64,000 bases of DNA, taken from Cellulomonas sp. KH9 (GTDB lineage Bacteria; Actinomycetota; Actinomycetes; Actinomycetales; Cellulomonadaceae). The position numbers and the translations under genes are program-made. This document shows positions 8,172 through 15,519 of this stretch, piece after piece. The notes below the pieces were generated by a model that saw only the letters and a list, made by a program, of their open reading frames with translations, ran no database searches and was not told where the DNA came from. How positions within the stretch are numbered: the stretch's first letter is position 1; each line of letters opens with the position of its first letter. Location: positions 62,001 through 126,000 of the forward strand of contig NZ_FOSE01000003.1 in the NCBI RefSeq assembly GCF_900114185.1, written 5' to 3'.

Positions 8172-10097
8172 GTGACTCGCCACCCCCGCATGCTGGAGCC
8201 CGCCCGGTGGGGCTCCCTCGAGCTGCCCAACCGCACCTTCATGCCGCCCATGGGCACCCACACGGCGAACGCCGACGGCACGATCTCCGCCGCGGGTGTC
8301 GCGTACCTCGTCGCCCGCGCCCGCGGCGGCGTCGGCCTGCTCATCACCGAGTCCATCCAGACGCAGGACGTCTACGACCTGCCCACCGGGTCGACCATCA
8401 GCCTCACCCACGACCGGCACGTCGCCCCGCTGCGCGACGCCGTCGCCGAGGTCCACCGCGCCGGCGGGCTCATCAGCGCCAACCTCACCCCGGGCCTCGG
8501 GCGCATCATGCCGGGCGGCCCCGGCGGCCTGCCTCCGTTCTCGGCGTCCGACTGCCCCACACTCATGGACCCGGGCGTCCGCTGCCGCGCGCTGAGCACC
8601 GAGCAGGTCGAGGACATCCTCGACCGGTTCCGCGCCGCGACCCGCCGCGCCCTGGCATGCGGCTTCGACGCCATCGACCTGCACGGGCACACCGGGTACC
8701 TGACCGACCAGTTCCTGTCGTCCGTGTGGAACACGCGCACCGACCGGTTCGGCGGGGACGTCCGGGGCCGGGCGACCTTCGCCACCGAGATGATCCGGAT
8801 CGTGCGCGAGGAGGGCGGTGCCGACTTCCCGCTGTCCATGCGGATCTCCGTGCGCCAGGGCTTCCCCGGCGGGCGCACCCCCGAGGAGGCGCGCGAGCTC
8901 GCGGTGATCCTGCAGGACGCCGGGCTCGACGTGCTGCTCGTCGACGCCGGCTCCTACGAGGCGATCGACTACTCGTTCCCGTCGTACTACATGGGCGACG
9001 GCGTCTACCTGCCGGACGCCGAGGTCGTGAAGCCCGTGCTGCGCATCCCCGTCGCGGTCAACGGCAACCTCACGCCCGACCTGGCGGAGCAGACCCTCGC
9101 CGCCGGCACGGCGGACTTCGTCGGGTTCGGCCGCATGGTCATCGCCGACCCCGACCTGGTCCGCAAGGTCGCCGAGGGACGCGCCGCGCAGGTGCGCCCG
9201 TGCATCCGCTGCAACGAGCTGTGCATCGGCAACGTCGTCGCCGGCAAGGCGCTGGGCTGCTCGGTCAACCCCGAGGCCGCGCAGGAGGCGACGCGGGTGC
9301 TGCTGCCGACCCCGGTGGTCCGCGCGGTCACGGTCGTCGGGGGCGGACCCGGCGGGCTGGAGGCGGCGCGGGTCGCGGCCGAGCGCGGCCACAAGGTCGA
9401 CCTCTACGAGCGCGGGCCGCGGCTCGGTGGCGTCCTCGAGCCTGCCGCCACCCCGGAGTTCAAGCGCGAGCTGCACCGCATGGTCGACTGGTGGGAGGGC
9501 GAGATGGCGCGCCTGGGTGTGACCGTCCACCTCGGTCACGAGGTGACCGCCGACGCCCCCGAGCTCACCGACGCCGACGCGGTCGTGGTCGCCACCGGCT
9601 CCACGCCCTGGGCGCCGCCCGTCCCCGGTGCCGACGGCCTGTCCGCGGTGCACGTGCTCGACTTCCACCGCGGCGCGCACGTCGGACCGCGCGTCGTCGT
9701 CTGCGGCGGCGGCCTGTCCGGTGCGGACGCCGCGCTCGAGCTCGCGCTCGACGGGCACGACGTGACGATCGTCGAGGCCGCCCCGCAGATCGCCGCCGAC
9801 ATGGTGGTGCACAACCGCGTCGCGCTGCTGCGCCGGCTGGCCGAGGTCGGGGCACGGGTGCTCACCGGCCACCGCGTCACCGCGATCGGCGACGGCACGG
9901 TCGTGTGCGAGGGTCCGGACGGCGTCGTCGAGCTGGCCGCCGACACCGCGCTGCTGGCCTTCGGTGTCCGCCCCGACCGTGCGCTGCCCGACGCGCTCGC
10001 GGACCGCCCGGCCACCCACGTCGTGGGGGACTGCGTGCAGCCGTCGAAGGTCGGCGACGCGATCCACGCGGGCTACGCCGCGGGCGCCGCGATCTGA
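8172..10097 (+). CDS. Old Yellow Enzyme-type FMN/4Fe-4S/FAD oxidoreductase (2,4-dienoyl-CoA reductase-like)
   Basis: The 641-residue protein has the two-part architecture of 2,4-dienoyl-CoA reductase, trimethylamine dehydrogenase and related enone reductases. An FMN-binding TIM barrel (about 5-335) includes LPNRTFMPPM and DLHGHTGYLTDQFLS. A 4Fe-4S motif follows with C344, C347, C351 and C363. A C-terminal NAD(P)H/FAD domain has GGGPGGLEAAR (about 390) and a second glycine motif CGGGLSG (about 513). It should move electrons from NAD(P)H through FAD and the cluster to FMN to reduce an activated double bond. GTG start with GGAG upstream. Control by the divergent TetR suggests induction by an electrophile or xenobiotic; the substrate is not determinable. 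Confidence 0.88.
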   Translation: MTRHPRMLEPARWGSLELPNRTFMPPMGTHTANADGTISAAGVAYLVARARGGVGLLITESIQTQDVYDLPTGSTISLTHDRHVAPLRDAVAEVHRAGGLISANLTPGLGRIMPGGPGGLPPFSASDCPTLMDPGVRCRALSTEQVEDILDRFRAATRRALACGFDAIDLHGHTGYLTDQFLSSVWNTRTDRFGGDVRGRATFATEMIRIVREEGGADFPLSMRISVRQGFPGGRTPEEARELAVILQDAGLDVLLVDAGSYEAIDYSFPSYYMGDGVYLPDAEVVKPVLRIPVAVNGNLTPDLAEQTLAAGTADFVGFGRMVIADPDLVRKVAEGRAAQVRPCIRCNELCIGNVVAGKALGCSVNPEAAQEATRVLLPTPVVRAVTVVGGGPGGLEAARVAAERGHKVDLYERGPRLGGVLEPAATPEFKRELHRMVDWWEGEMARLGVTVHLGHEVTADAPELTDADAVVVATGSTPWAPPVPGADGLSAVHVLDFHRGAHVGPRVVVCGGGLSGADAALELALDGHDVTIVEAAPQIAADMVVHNRVALLRRLAEVGARVLTGHRVTAIGDGTVVCEGPDGVVELAADTALLAFGVRPDRALPDALADRPATHVVGDCVQPSKVGDAIHAGYAAGAAI

Positions 10098-10234
10098 CGC
10101 ACACGCCCCGGTCGGCACGGCCGGTGCGTGGCGGGTCGTCGTCGGATCCCGGCGACGACCCGCCGCGCGTGCCGGCGCACCGCCGTGCGCTCGTCCGGGT
10201 GCGCGCCGCGCGCGCCGGTGCGAACGTGGGTCGC

Positions 10235-10393
10235 ATGAGCGAAGAGACCACGGGCTACGACCCGGACCAGGACCCCGACGCCGACCCCGCCAACCTCAAC
10301 CCCCGCACCGGGGCCGCCGCGCAGGGCGGCGCCGACCAGGACGCCGACACCGACGCGGAGCCGGCCAACCTCAACCCGCGGGACGACGCATGA
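10235..10393 (+). CDS. Small acidic protein with duplicated PANLNPR motif
   Basis: This 52-residue product is very rich in Asp, Pro and Glu. The heptapeptide PANLNPR occurs twice, at about residues 18-24 and 43-49, each preceded by an acidic run. It has no signal peptide, membrane segment or cysteine. The stop overlaps the next gene's ATG (ATGA), which argues that both small genes are real. I do not recognise a function; it looks intrinsically disordered. Confidence 0.55.
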   Translation: MSEETTGYDPDQDPDADPANLNPRTGAAAQGGADQDADTDAEPANLNPRDDA

Positions 10394-10521
10394 GCGAGGG
10401 CCTGCCGGACAGCTTCGACGAGAAGCAGCCCGACCTGCCGTCGCTCGGCGTCGACCCCGACCCGATCCCCGACGAGCACGAGGGCAACGCCCCGGACGGG
10501 GAGGGCGGGGACCCGTCCTGA
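10390..10521 (+). CDS. Small acidic Pro/Asp-rich protein
   Basis: This 43-residue product is disordered and acidic (LPSLGVDPDPIPDEHEG in the middle). It is coupled by a 4-nt overlap to the preceding 52-residue gene. The pair shares composition but not the PANLNPR motif. The function is unknown to me. Confidence 0.5.
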   Translation: MSEGLPDSFDEKQPDLPSLGVDPDPIPDEHEGNAPDGEGGDPS

Positions 10522-10570
10522 CGCGCGCCGCCGCGGGCACCGGGCGCGACGCCCCGGGGCCCGGCGCGCG
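10522..10570 (+). terminator. Possible GC-rich terminator hairpin
   Basis: CGCGCGCCG (10522-10530) pairs with CGGCGCGCG (10562-10570). Further pairing around the gccccggggc core is possible. It follows immediately after the small acidic gene. There is no U-tract, as usual for such GC-rich genomes. Confidence 0.4.
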
Positions 10571-10698
10571 GGCGGGTGCGCGGCGCACGCGACCGGGTGG
10601 GCGTGACCAGTGGCACGTGCCCCCCGGTGGCGGGGTCCGGGGGGTCGGGTCACGATGAGCGGGCGCCGAGCAGGGCGCCTACCTGCAGGAGGAGCTCG

Positions 10699-11769
10699 AT
10701 GACCACCCAGCTGCCGTCCCCGGCGCCCGTCACGACCGGGGCGCAGTCCCCGATGCCGATCCCCACCCCCCGCGGCCCGCTGAGCGACACGCTGCTCCGC
10801 GTCCTCACGTGGTCCGCCGACCCCGGGTCCCTGCACGCGTCCGTCGCGGACGTCCTCGCGTCGCCGTCCGGCTCCTGGCTCGAGCACGACGACGTGCAGC
10901 TCGCGCTGACGTGCATGTACGAGCTGCACTACCGGGGTCTGACCGGCGTCGACGACGACTGGGAGTGGCAGCCCGACGTGCTGGGCGCCCGCGCTGCCCT
11001 GGAGCAGGCGGTCGAGGCGGAGCTGCGCGAGCGCGTGGCCGTCCCGGACCTGCCGGAGGGCTCGTCCGCGCAGCAGGTCGCCGCCGCCCTGTTCGCCCTG
11101 ACGTCCGCCGACGGCGGGCCGAGCATGTCCCGCTGGATCGCGCGCCGCGCGGACCGCTCCCAGCTCGAGGAGCTGCTGGTCCACCGCTCCGTCTACCAGC
11201 TCAAGGAGGCGGACCCCCACACGTGGTCGGTGCCGCGCCTGGGCGGTGCGCCCAAGGTCGCGATGATGGAGATCCAGTCCGACGAGTACGGCGCTGGGGA
11301 CCCCGAGCGGCAGCACGCGGCGCTGTTCGCCACCGCGATGCGCGGCCTGGGCCTCGACGACACCTACGGGCGCTACGTCGACCACGTCCCGGCCGTCACG
11401 CTCGCGCACCCCAACGCGATGTCGATGTTCGGCCTGCACCGCCGGCTGCGCGGCGCGATCGTCGGGCACCTGGCGGCGTTCGAGATGACGTCGTCGATCC
11501 CCAACCGCCTGTACGGCAACGGCATGCGCCGCCTGGGCCTGGGGCAGGACGTCACCGAGTACTTCGACGAGCACGTCGAGGCCGACGCGGTGCACGAGCA
11601 GATCGCCGGCCGGGACCTCGCGGGCCGGCTGGTCGAGCAGGACCCGGCGCTCGCGGGCGACGTGATGTGGGGCGCCGCCGCGTGCCTCGCGCTCGACGGG
11701 TGGTGGGCGCAGCACGTGCTGGACCGCTGGGAGGCCGGTGAGACGTCGTTGCGGGAGCCGCTGCGATGA
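10699..11769 (+). CDS. Iron-containing redox enzyme-family (heme-oxygenase-like diiron) protein
   Basis: The 356-residue protein resembles the actinobacterial iron-containing redox enzyme family, which adopts a heme-oxygenase-like fold and in characterised cases binds two irons to oxidise small substrates. Candidate ligand segments are DDVQLALTCMYELHYRGL (about 56-73), MMEIQSDEYG (about 190), and the late AFEMTSSIPNRLYGNGMRRL (about 262-281) with EHVEADAVHEQI (about 292-303). These contain the Glu/His/Asp pattern expected for such a site. The ATG follows a strong AGGAGGAG. It is the first gene of a coupled trio with a glycosyltransferase and a CDGSH protein; the ATGA overlap implies stoichiometric expression. 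The substrate is unknown. Confidence 0.75.
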   Translation: MTTQLPSPAPVTTGAQSPMPIPTPRGPLSDTLLRVLTWSADPGSLHASVADVLASPSGSWLEHDDVQLALTCMYELHYRGLTGVDDDWEWQPDVLGARAALEQAVEAELRERVAVPDLPEGSSAQQVAAALFALTSADGGPSMSRWIARRADRSQLEELLVHRSVYQLKEADPHTWSVPRLGGAPKVAMMEIQSDEYGAGDPERQHAALFATAMRGLGLDDTYGRYVDHVPAVTLAHPNAMSMFGLHRRLRGAIVGHLAAFEMTSSIPNRLYGNGMRRLGLGQDVTEYFDEHVEADAVHEQIAGRDLAGRLVEQDPALAGDVMWGAAACLALDGWWAQHVLDRWEAGETSLREPLR

Positions 11770-12752
11770 CCGTGCGCCACCGTGACGCGGTGTACGTGCT
11801 GCCGCTGCGCCACGAGACGCCCCTGGACGTCGAGGCGCTGTCGTACCTGGTGGGCCTGGTGCGGGAGGTGCGGGTCGTGGTCGTCGACGGCTCGCCGCCG
11901 CACGTGCGCGAGCGCAACGCCCACGCGCTGCCGCGGGACGTCGTCCACGTCGAGGCGCCGGACCCGGTGCCGGGCCGCAACGGCAAGGTCCAGGGGGTGC
12001 GACGCGGGCTGGAGGTCTCCGACGCGCCGCTCGTCGTCGTCGCGGACGACGACGTCCGCTGGGAGCCCGCCGACCTGGCGCGCGCGCTGCGGATGCTCGA
12101 CGACGTGGACCTGGTCCGTCCGCAGAACGCGTTCGACCCGCTGCCGTGGCACGCGCGGTGGGACACCGGGCGGGCGCTGGTGAACCGGGCGGTCGGCGGG
12201 GACTGGCCCGGCACGCTGGTGGTGCGGCGCGACGCGCTGCCGCCGCACGGCTACGCGGACCACGTGCTGTTCGAGACCCTCGAGCTGGTGCGCACCGTCC
12301 AGGCGCGCGGTGGTCGCACCCGCGTCGCGCGCGACCTCGTGGTCCGGCGGGTCCCGCCCACGCCGGGACGGTTCGTCGACCAGCGGCTGCGCCAGGCGTA
12401 CGACAGCCATGCCCAGCCCGCGCGGCTGGTGGCCGAGCTCGCGCTGCTGCCGCTGCTGGCCGCGGCCGGGCGTCGGTACGGTCCGGCGCGTGCCGCCGCG
12501 GCCGCCGCGGTCCTCATGGCGGGCGTCGCCGAGGCCGGGCGCCGGCGTGACCGCGGGACGCACCACTACCCGGCGACGTCGGCCGCCTGGGCCCCGGCGT
12601 GGCTCGCGGAGCGGGCCGTCCTGGCGTGGGTCGCGCTCGGCTACCGGTTCACCGGCGGCGTCCCCTACGGGGGCACCCGGATCCGCACGGCGGCGCAGTC
12701 CGCCCGCCGGCTGCGGCGCGAGGCCGTCGCCGAGGCCCGGGCGGCGGCGTGA
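11766..12752 (+). CDS. Family 2-type glycosyltransferase
   Basis: The protein has 328 residues. The N-terminal GT-A fold shows an early beta strand with VVVDGSPP (about 39), GRNGKVQGVRRGLE (about 72-85) and the DxD-like ADDDVRW (about 95-101), which would bind a nucleotide sugar and metal. The C-terminal third contains Ala/Leu-rich stretches (about 219-265 and 275-295), suggesting membrane association. It starts inside the stop of the diiron-like gene and ends overlapping the CDGSH gene. Donor and acceptor are unknown; the context suggests sugar decoration of a membrane or secondary metabolite. Confidence 0.72.
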   Translation: MTVRHRDAVYVLPLRHETPLDVEALSYLVGLVREVRVVVVDGSPPHVRERNAHALPRDVVHVEAPDPVPGRNGKVQGVRRGLEVSDAPLVVVADDDVRWEPADLARALRMLDDVDLVRPQNAFDPLPWHARWDTGRALVNRAVGGDWPGTLVVRRDALPPHGYADHVLFETLELVRTVQARGGRTRVARDLVVRRVPPTPGRFVDQRLRQAYDSHAQPARLVAELALLPLLAAAGRRYGPARAAAAAAVLMAGVAEAGRRRDRGTHHYPATSAAWAPAWLAERAVLAWVALGYRFTGGVPYGGTRIRTAAQSARRLRREAVAEARAAA

Positions 12753-12961
12753 GCGCCGACGAGTCCCGCCGACCGGTGCGGATCACCCCCTGCCCGGACG
12801 GCCCGCTGCTGGTCCGCGGCCCGATCGAGGTCGTCGACGCCGACGGTCGGACGGTCGTGCCGACCCGCCGCACCGTCGCGCTGTGCCGCTGCGGCGGGAC
12901 CGCGACTCCGCCGTGGTGCGACGGCACGCACAAGGTGAACGGGTTCCGCACGCCCGAGTGA
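12749..12961 (+). CDS. CDGSH-type iron-sulfur protein
   Basis: The 70-residue protein ends with the full CDGSH signature CRCGGTATPPWCDGTH, supplying three Cys and one His for a redox-active 2Fe-2S cluster. The N-terminal part is a short beta-rich cap. The GTG overlaps the glycosyltransferase stop (GTGA). The combination with a diiron-type oxidase-fold protein suggests it donates electrons to that enzyme; this is inference from the operon. Confidence 0.88.
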   Translation: MSADESRRPVRITPCPDGPLLVRGPIEVVDADGRTVVPTRRTVALCRCGGTATPPWCDGTHKVNGFRTPE

Positions 12962-12973
12962 GGGTCGGTGCCG

Positions 12974-13993
12974 CTACCGGCGCCGCAGCCGGGCGTCCAG
13001 CAGCGACGGCGGGTCGTCCATCTTCTCGCCCGGCGCGAGGTCCACGCCGGGCGGGACGATCGCGTCGACGGCGTCCAGGACGTCATCGGTCACGACGGTC
13101 TCGGCCGCGGCGAGCTGGTCGTGCAGGTGCTCCAGGGTGCGCGGCCCGATCAGCGCGCTCGTGACGCCGGGGTGCGCGGTGACGAACCCGAGGGCGAGCT
13201 GGACCAGCGTGAGACCCGCCTCGTCCGCGACGGCCGCGAACCGCTCGACGGCGTCGAGGCGCGTGCGGTTGACCGGCAGCTCGAGGTCGAACCGCTCGGG
13301 CAGGAAGCTGGTGCGGTTCGTGGTGATCGGCCGGCCGGCCCGGACGGCGCCGGACAGCCACCCGGATGCGAGCGGGCTCCACACGAGGACGCCGAGCCCG
13401 TACTCCTGGGCGACGGGAAGGACGTGCGTCTCGACACCGCGCTGCAGCAGGGAGTAGCTGGGCTGCTCGGTGACGTACCGCGAGAGCGCGTGCTCGCGGG
13501 CGGCCCACTGCGCCTGGACGATGCGGTAGGCGGGGAACGTCGAGGACCCGAAGTACCGGATCTTGCCGGCGCGCTGCAGGTCGGTCAGGGCCGAGAGCGT
13601 CTCGTCGTCCGACGTCTCGGGGTCCCACCGGTGCACCTGGTAGAGGTCGACGTGGTCCACGCCGAGCCGCCGCAGGCTGTCGTCGAGCGCACGGGTGAGC
13701 CAGCGGCGCGAGGCGCCGCGGTGGTTGGGCTGGTCCGTCATCGGGAGCACGGCCTTGGTGGCCAGGACGACGTCGTCACGGCGACCGGCGATCGCGCGCC
13801 CGACCATCTCCTCGGACTGCCCGCGGCTGTAGTGGTCGGCGGTGTCGATGACGTTGACGCCCGCGTCGAGAGCCGTCCGGACGATGGCGTCGACCTCGGC
13901 CTGCGTGGTGCGGCCGACGGCGCCGAAGTTCATGGCGCCGAGCGCCAGGGTGCTGACCTGGACGCCGGTGCGTCCGAGCGGGCGGTAGCGCAT
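12974..13993 (-). CDS. Aldo/keto reductase
   Basis: This 339-residue NAD(P)H-dependent oxidoreductase starts MRYRPLGRTGVQVSTLALG. The catalytic tetrad is visible: D in NVIDTADHY (about 50), Y in the same segment, K in ATKAV (about 79) and H in YQVHRWD (about 121). It has the length and order of the AKR superfamily, closest in look to the YajO/YhdN-type enzymes. An AGGAG precedes the ATG. It diverges from a TetR regulator across a region with two matching operators, so it is likely derepressed by a toxic carbonyl. Confidence 0.9.
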   Translation of the reverse strand: MRYRPLGRTGVQVSTLALGAMNFGAVGRTTQAEVDAIVRTALDAGVNVIDTADHYSRGQSEEMVGRAIAGRRDDVVLATKAVLPMTDQPNHRGASRRWLTRALDDSLRRLGVDHVDLYQVHRWDPETSDDETLSALTDLQRAGKIRYFGSSTFPAYRIVQAQWAAREHALSRYVTEQPSYSLLQRGVETHVLPVAQEYGLGVLVWSPLASGWLSGAVRAGRPITTNRTSFLPERFDLELPVNRTRLDAVERFAAVADEAGLTLVQLALGFVTAHPGVTSALIGPRTLEHLHDQLAAAETVVTDDVLDAVDAIVPPGVDLAPGEKMDDPPSLLDARLRRR

Positions 13994-14096
13994 GGGGCTC
14001 TCCTCGTGACGGGGGTGGCGGTGCAGTGCACTGCGGCGGGGCGCTGTCCCCGCCGCGGGCTGGTGCCGTGGCGGGCGGGGTGCGAGGCTGGCGAAG

Positions 14097-14134
14097 CGGA
14101 GCGCCGCTCCGCCAACATACGGAACAACGCTCCG
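14097..14134. promoter_or_regulatory. Two tandem TetR operators
   Basis: CGGAGCGCCGCTCCG (14097-14111) is a perfect inverted repeat with 3-bp spacer. CGGAACAACGCTCCG (14120-14134) is a second copy with one arm mismatch. Their centres are 23 bp apart, about two helical turns, in the gap between the divergent aldo/keto reductase and TetR genes. The second site ends 22 bp before the TetR start. Confidence 0.75.
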
Positions 14135-14156
14135 ATTGCGCAAGGGAGACGCCCGC

Positions 14157-14765
14157 GTGACCTCGCCCCGCCCCGGCACGACCGAGCCGCCGAGCGCCCC
14201 CCGCCGCCGGCGCGTCGACGCCCGCCGCAACGAGCAGGCCCTGCTCGACGCCGCCGCGGCGGTCTTCGTGGCCTCGGGCGTCGACGCACCGGTCCGCGCG
14301 ATCGCCGCGGCCGCAGGTGTCGGCATGGGCACGATCTACCGCCACTTCCCGACCCGCGCCGACCTCGTCGTCGCCGTCTACCGCCACCAGGTCGAGGCGT
14401 GCGCGCAGGCCGCCCCCGCGCTGCTGCAGGAGCGGCCGACGCCGTACGCGGCGCTGCTCGCCTGGGCCGACCTCTTCGTCGACTTCCTCGTCACGAAGCA
14501 CGGGCTGGCCGCAGCGCTGCGCGACGACCGTGCGGGGTTCGAGACCCTGCACGCGTTCTTCCTCGAGCGGCTCGTCCCCGCGTGCGACGCGCTGCTCGAG
14601 GCCGCGCGGGCGGCCGGCGAGGTGCGCGGCGACGTGCCCGCCGCGGGTCTGCTGCGCGGCATCGGCAACCTGTGCGCGTCGGGCGGTGCGGACCCGACCT
14701 ACGACGCCCGCGCGATGGTGCGCCTGCTCCTGGCGGGGCTCACCGCGCCGGAGCCCCCGGCGTGA
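14157..14765 (+). CDS. TetR-family transcriptional regulator
   Basis: With the GTG at 14157 (GGGAG eight bases upstream) the protein has 202 residues; an in-frame TTG at 14136 is less likely. An Arg-rich N-terminus leads into a helix-turn-helix (about 30-70) with VRAIAAAAGVGMGTIYRHF. The C-terminal helical domain includes ALLAWADLFVDFLVTKHGL, as in the TetR group with a specialised C-terminal domain that often controls reductases. It probably represses the divergent aldo/keto reductase and itself through the tandem operators. Confidence 0.88.
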   Translation: MTSPRPGTTEPPSAPRRRRVDARRNEQALLDAAAAVFVASGVDAPVRAIAAAAGVGMGTIYRHFPTRADLVVAVYRHQVEACAQAAPALLQERPTPYAALLAWADLFVDFLVTKHGLAAALRDDRAGFETLHAFFLERLVPACDALLEAARAAGEVRGDVPAAGLLRGIGNLCASGGADPTYDARAMVRLLLAGLTAPEPPA

Positions 14766-14802
14766 CGAGCGGTGCCGGCGTGACCGGCGTCGTCGGTGCG
14801 CC

Positions 14803-15372
14803 TCAGTCCCGCGGGAGCACCGCCAGCACCCGCTCGACGTGGTCACGGAACTCCTGCATGAACTGCCGCAGGAACTCCGCGGTGTCCTCGTCCGTCACCT
14901 CGCCGGAGTCCGTGTAGGCGTCGGGCACGAACTGGATGTACGCCTCGGGCGACGTCATCTGGCGGGCGTTGCAGTAGCTGAGGACGCCCCGCAGGCTCTG
15001 CTGCGCCAGCGCGGTGCCGATCATGCCGGGCGACGCGCCGATGACGGCGGCGGGCATGTGGTCGAACGAGTTCTGACCGTGCGGCCGCGACGCCCAGTCG
15101 ATCGCGTTCTTCAGCGCGCCCGGGATCGACCGGTTGTACTCCGGGGTGATGAACAGGACCGCGTCCGACGCGGCGAGCGCGTCCTTCAGGGCGCGCGCCT
15201 CGGGCGGGTAGTCGTCGTCGAAGTCGGGGGAGTAGAGCCGCAGGTCGCCGATGGGGATCTCGGTGAGCTCCAGGTCGGCCGGGGCGAGCCGGACCAGGGC
15301 CTTGCCGAGCGTCCGGTTGACCGACGTCGACGACAGGCTCCCGACGAGGTACGCGACCTTGTACGTGCTCAT
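14803..15372 (-). CDS. NADPH-dependent FMN reductase (flavodoxin-fold)
   Basis: The 189-residue protein has the flavodoxin fold of the NADPH-dependent FMN/azo/chromate/quinone reductases. The phosphate-binding loop is GSLSSTSVNRTLGKAL (about 11-26). The signature VLFITPEYNRSIPGALKNAIDW covers about 72-93, and the AVIGASPGMIGTALAQQ segment follows. It uses NAD(P)H to reduce flavin or quinone-like electrophiles. Start ATG 15372 with GGAGG upstream. It converges on the TetR gene. Confidence 0.88.
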   Translation of the reverse strand: MSTYKVAYLVGSLSSTSVNRTLGKALVRLAPADLELTEIPIGDLRLYSPDFDDDYPPEARALKDALAASDAVLFITPEYNRSIPGALKNAIDWASRPHGQNSFDHMPAAVIGASPGMIGTALAQQSLRGVLSYCNARQMTSPEAYIQFVPDAYTDSGEVTDEDTAEFLRQFMQEFRDHVERVLAVLPRD

Positions 15373-15507
15373 GCTCGACCTCCTCGTCGGCGGTCCCGGG
15401 GGCACCGGGCGGGGCCCGTCCACCCTCTCAGCGGCCCCGCGGTACCCGCCACCGCAGGGTGGGCGCGCGCCGCGCGCCACCCGCCCGTCGAGCCGTCGGA
15501 CCCCCGG

Positions 15508-15513
15508 TAGTGT
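15508..15513 (+). promoter_or_regulatory. -10 box of a likely leaderless promoter
   Basis: TAGTGT ends six bases before the ATG of the GH120 gene, and no ribosome site separates them. Transcription would therefore start at or next to the start codon. The same layout recurs at 57408, 58417 and 59078. Confidence 0.5.
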
Positions 15514-15519
15514 CGGTTC

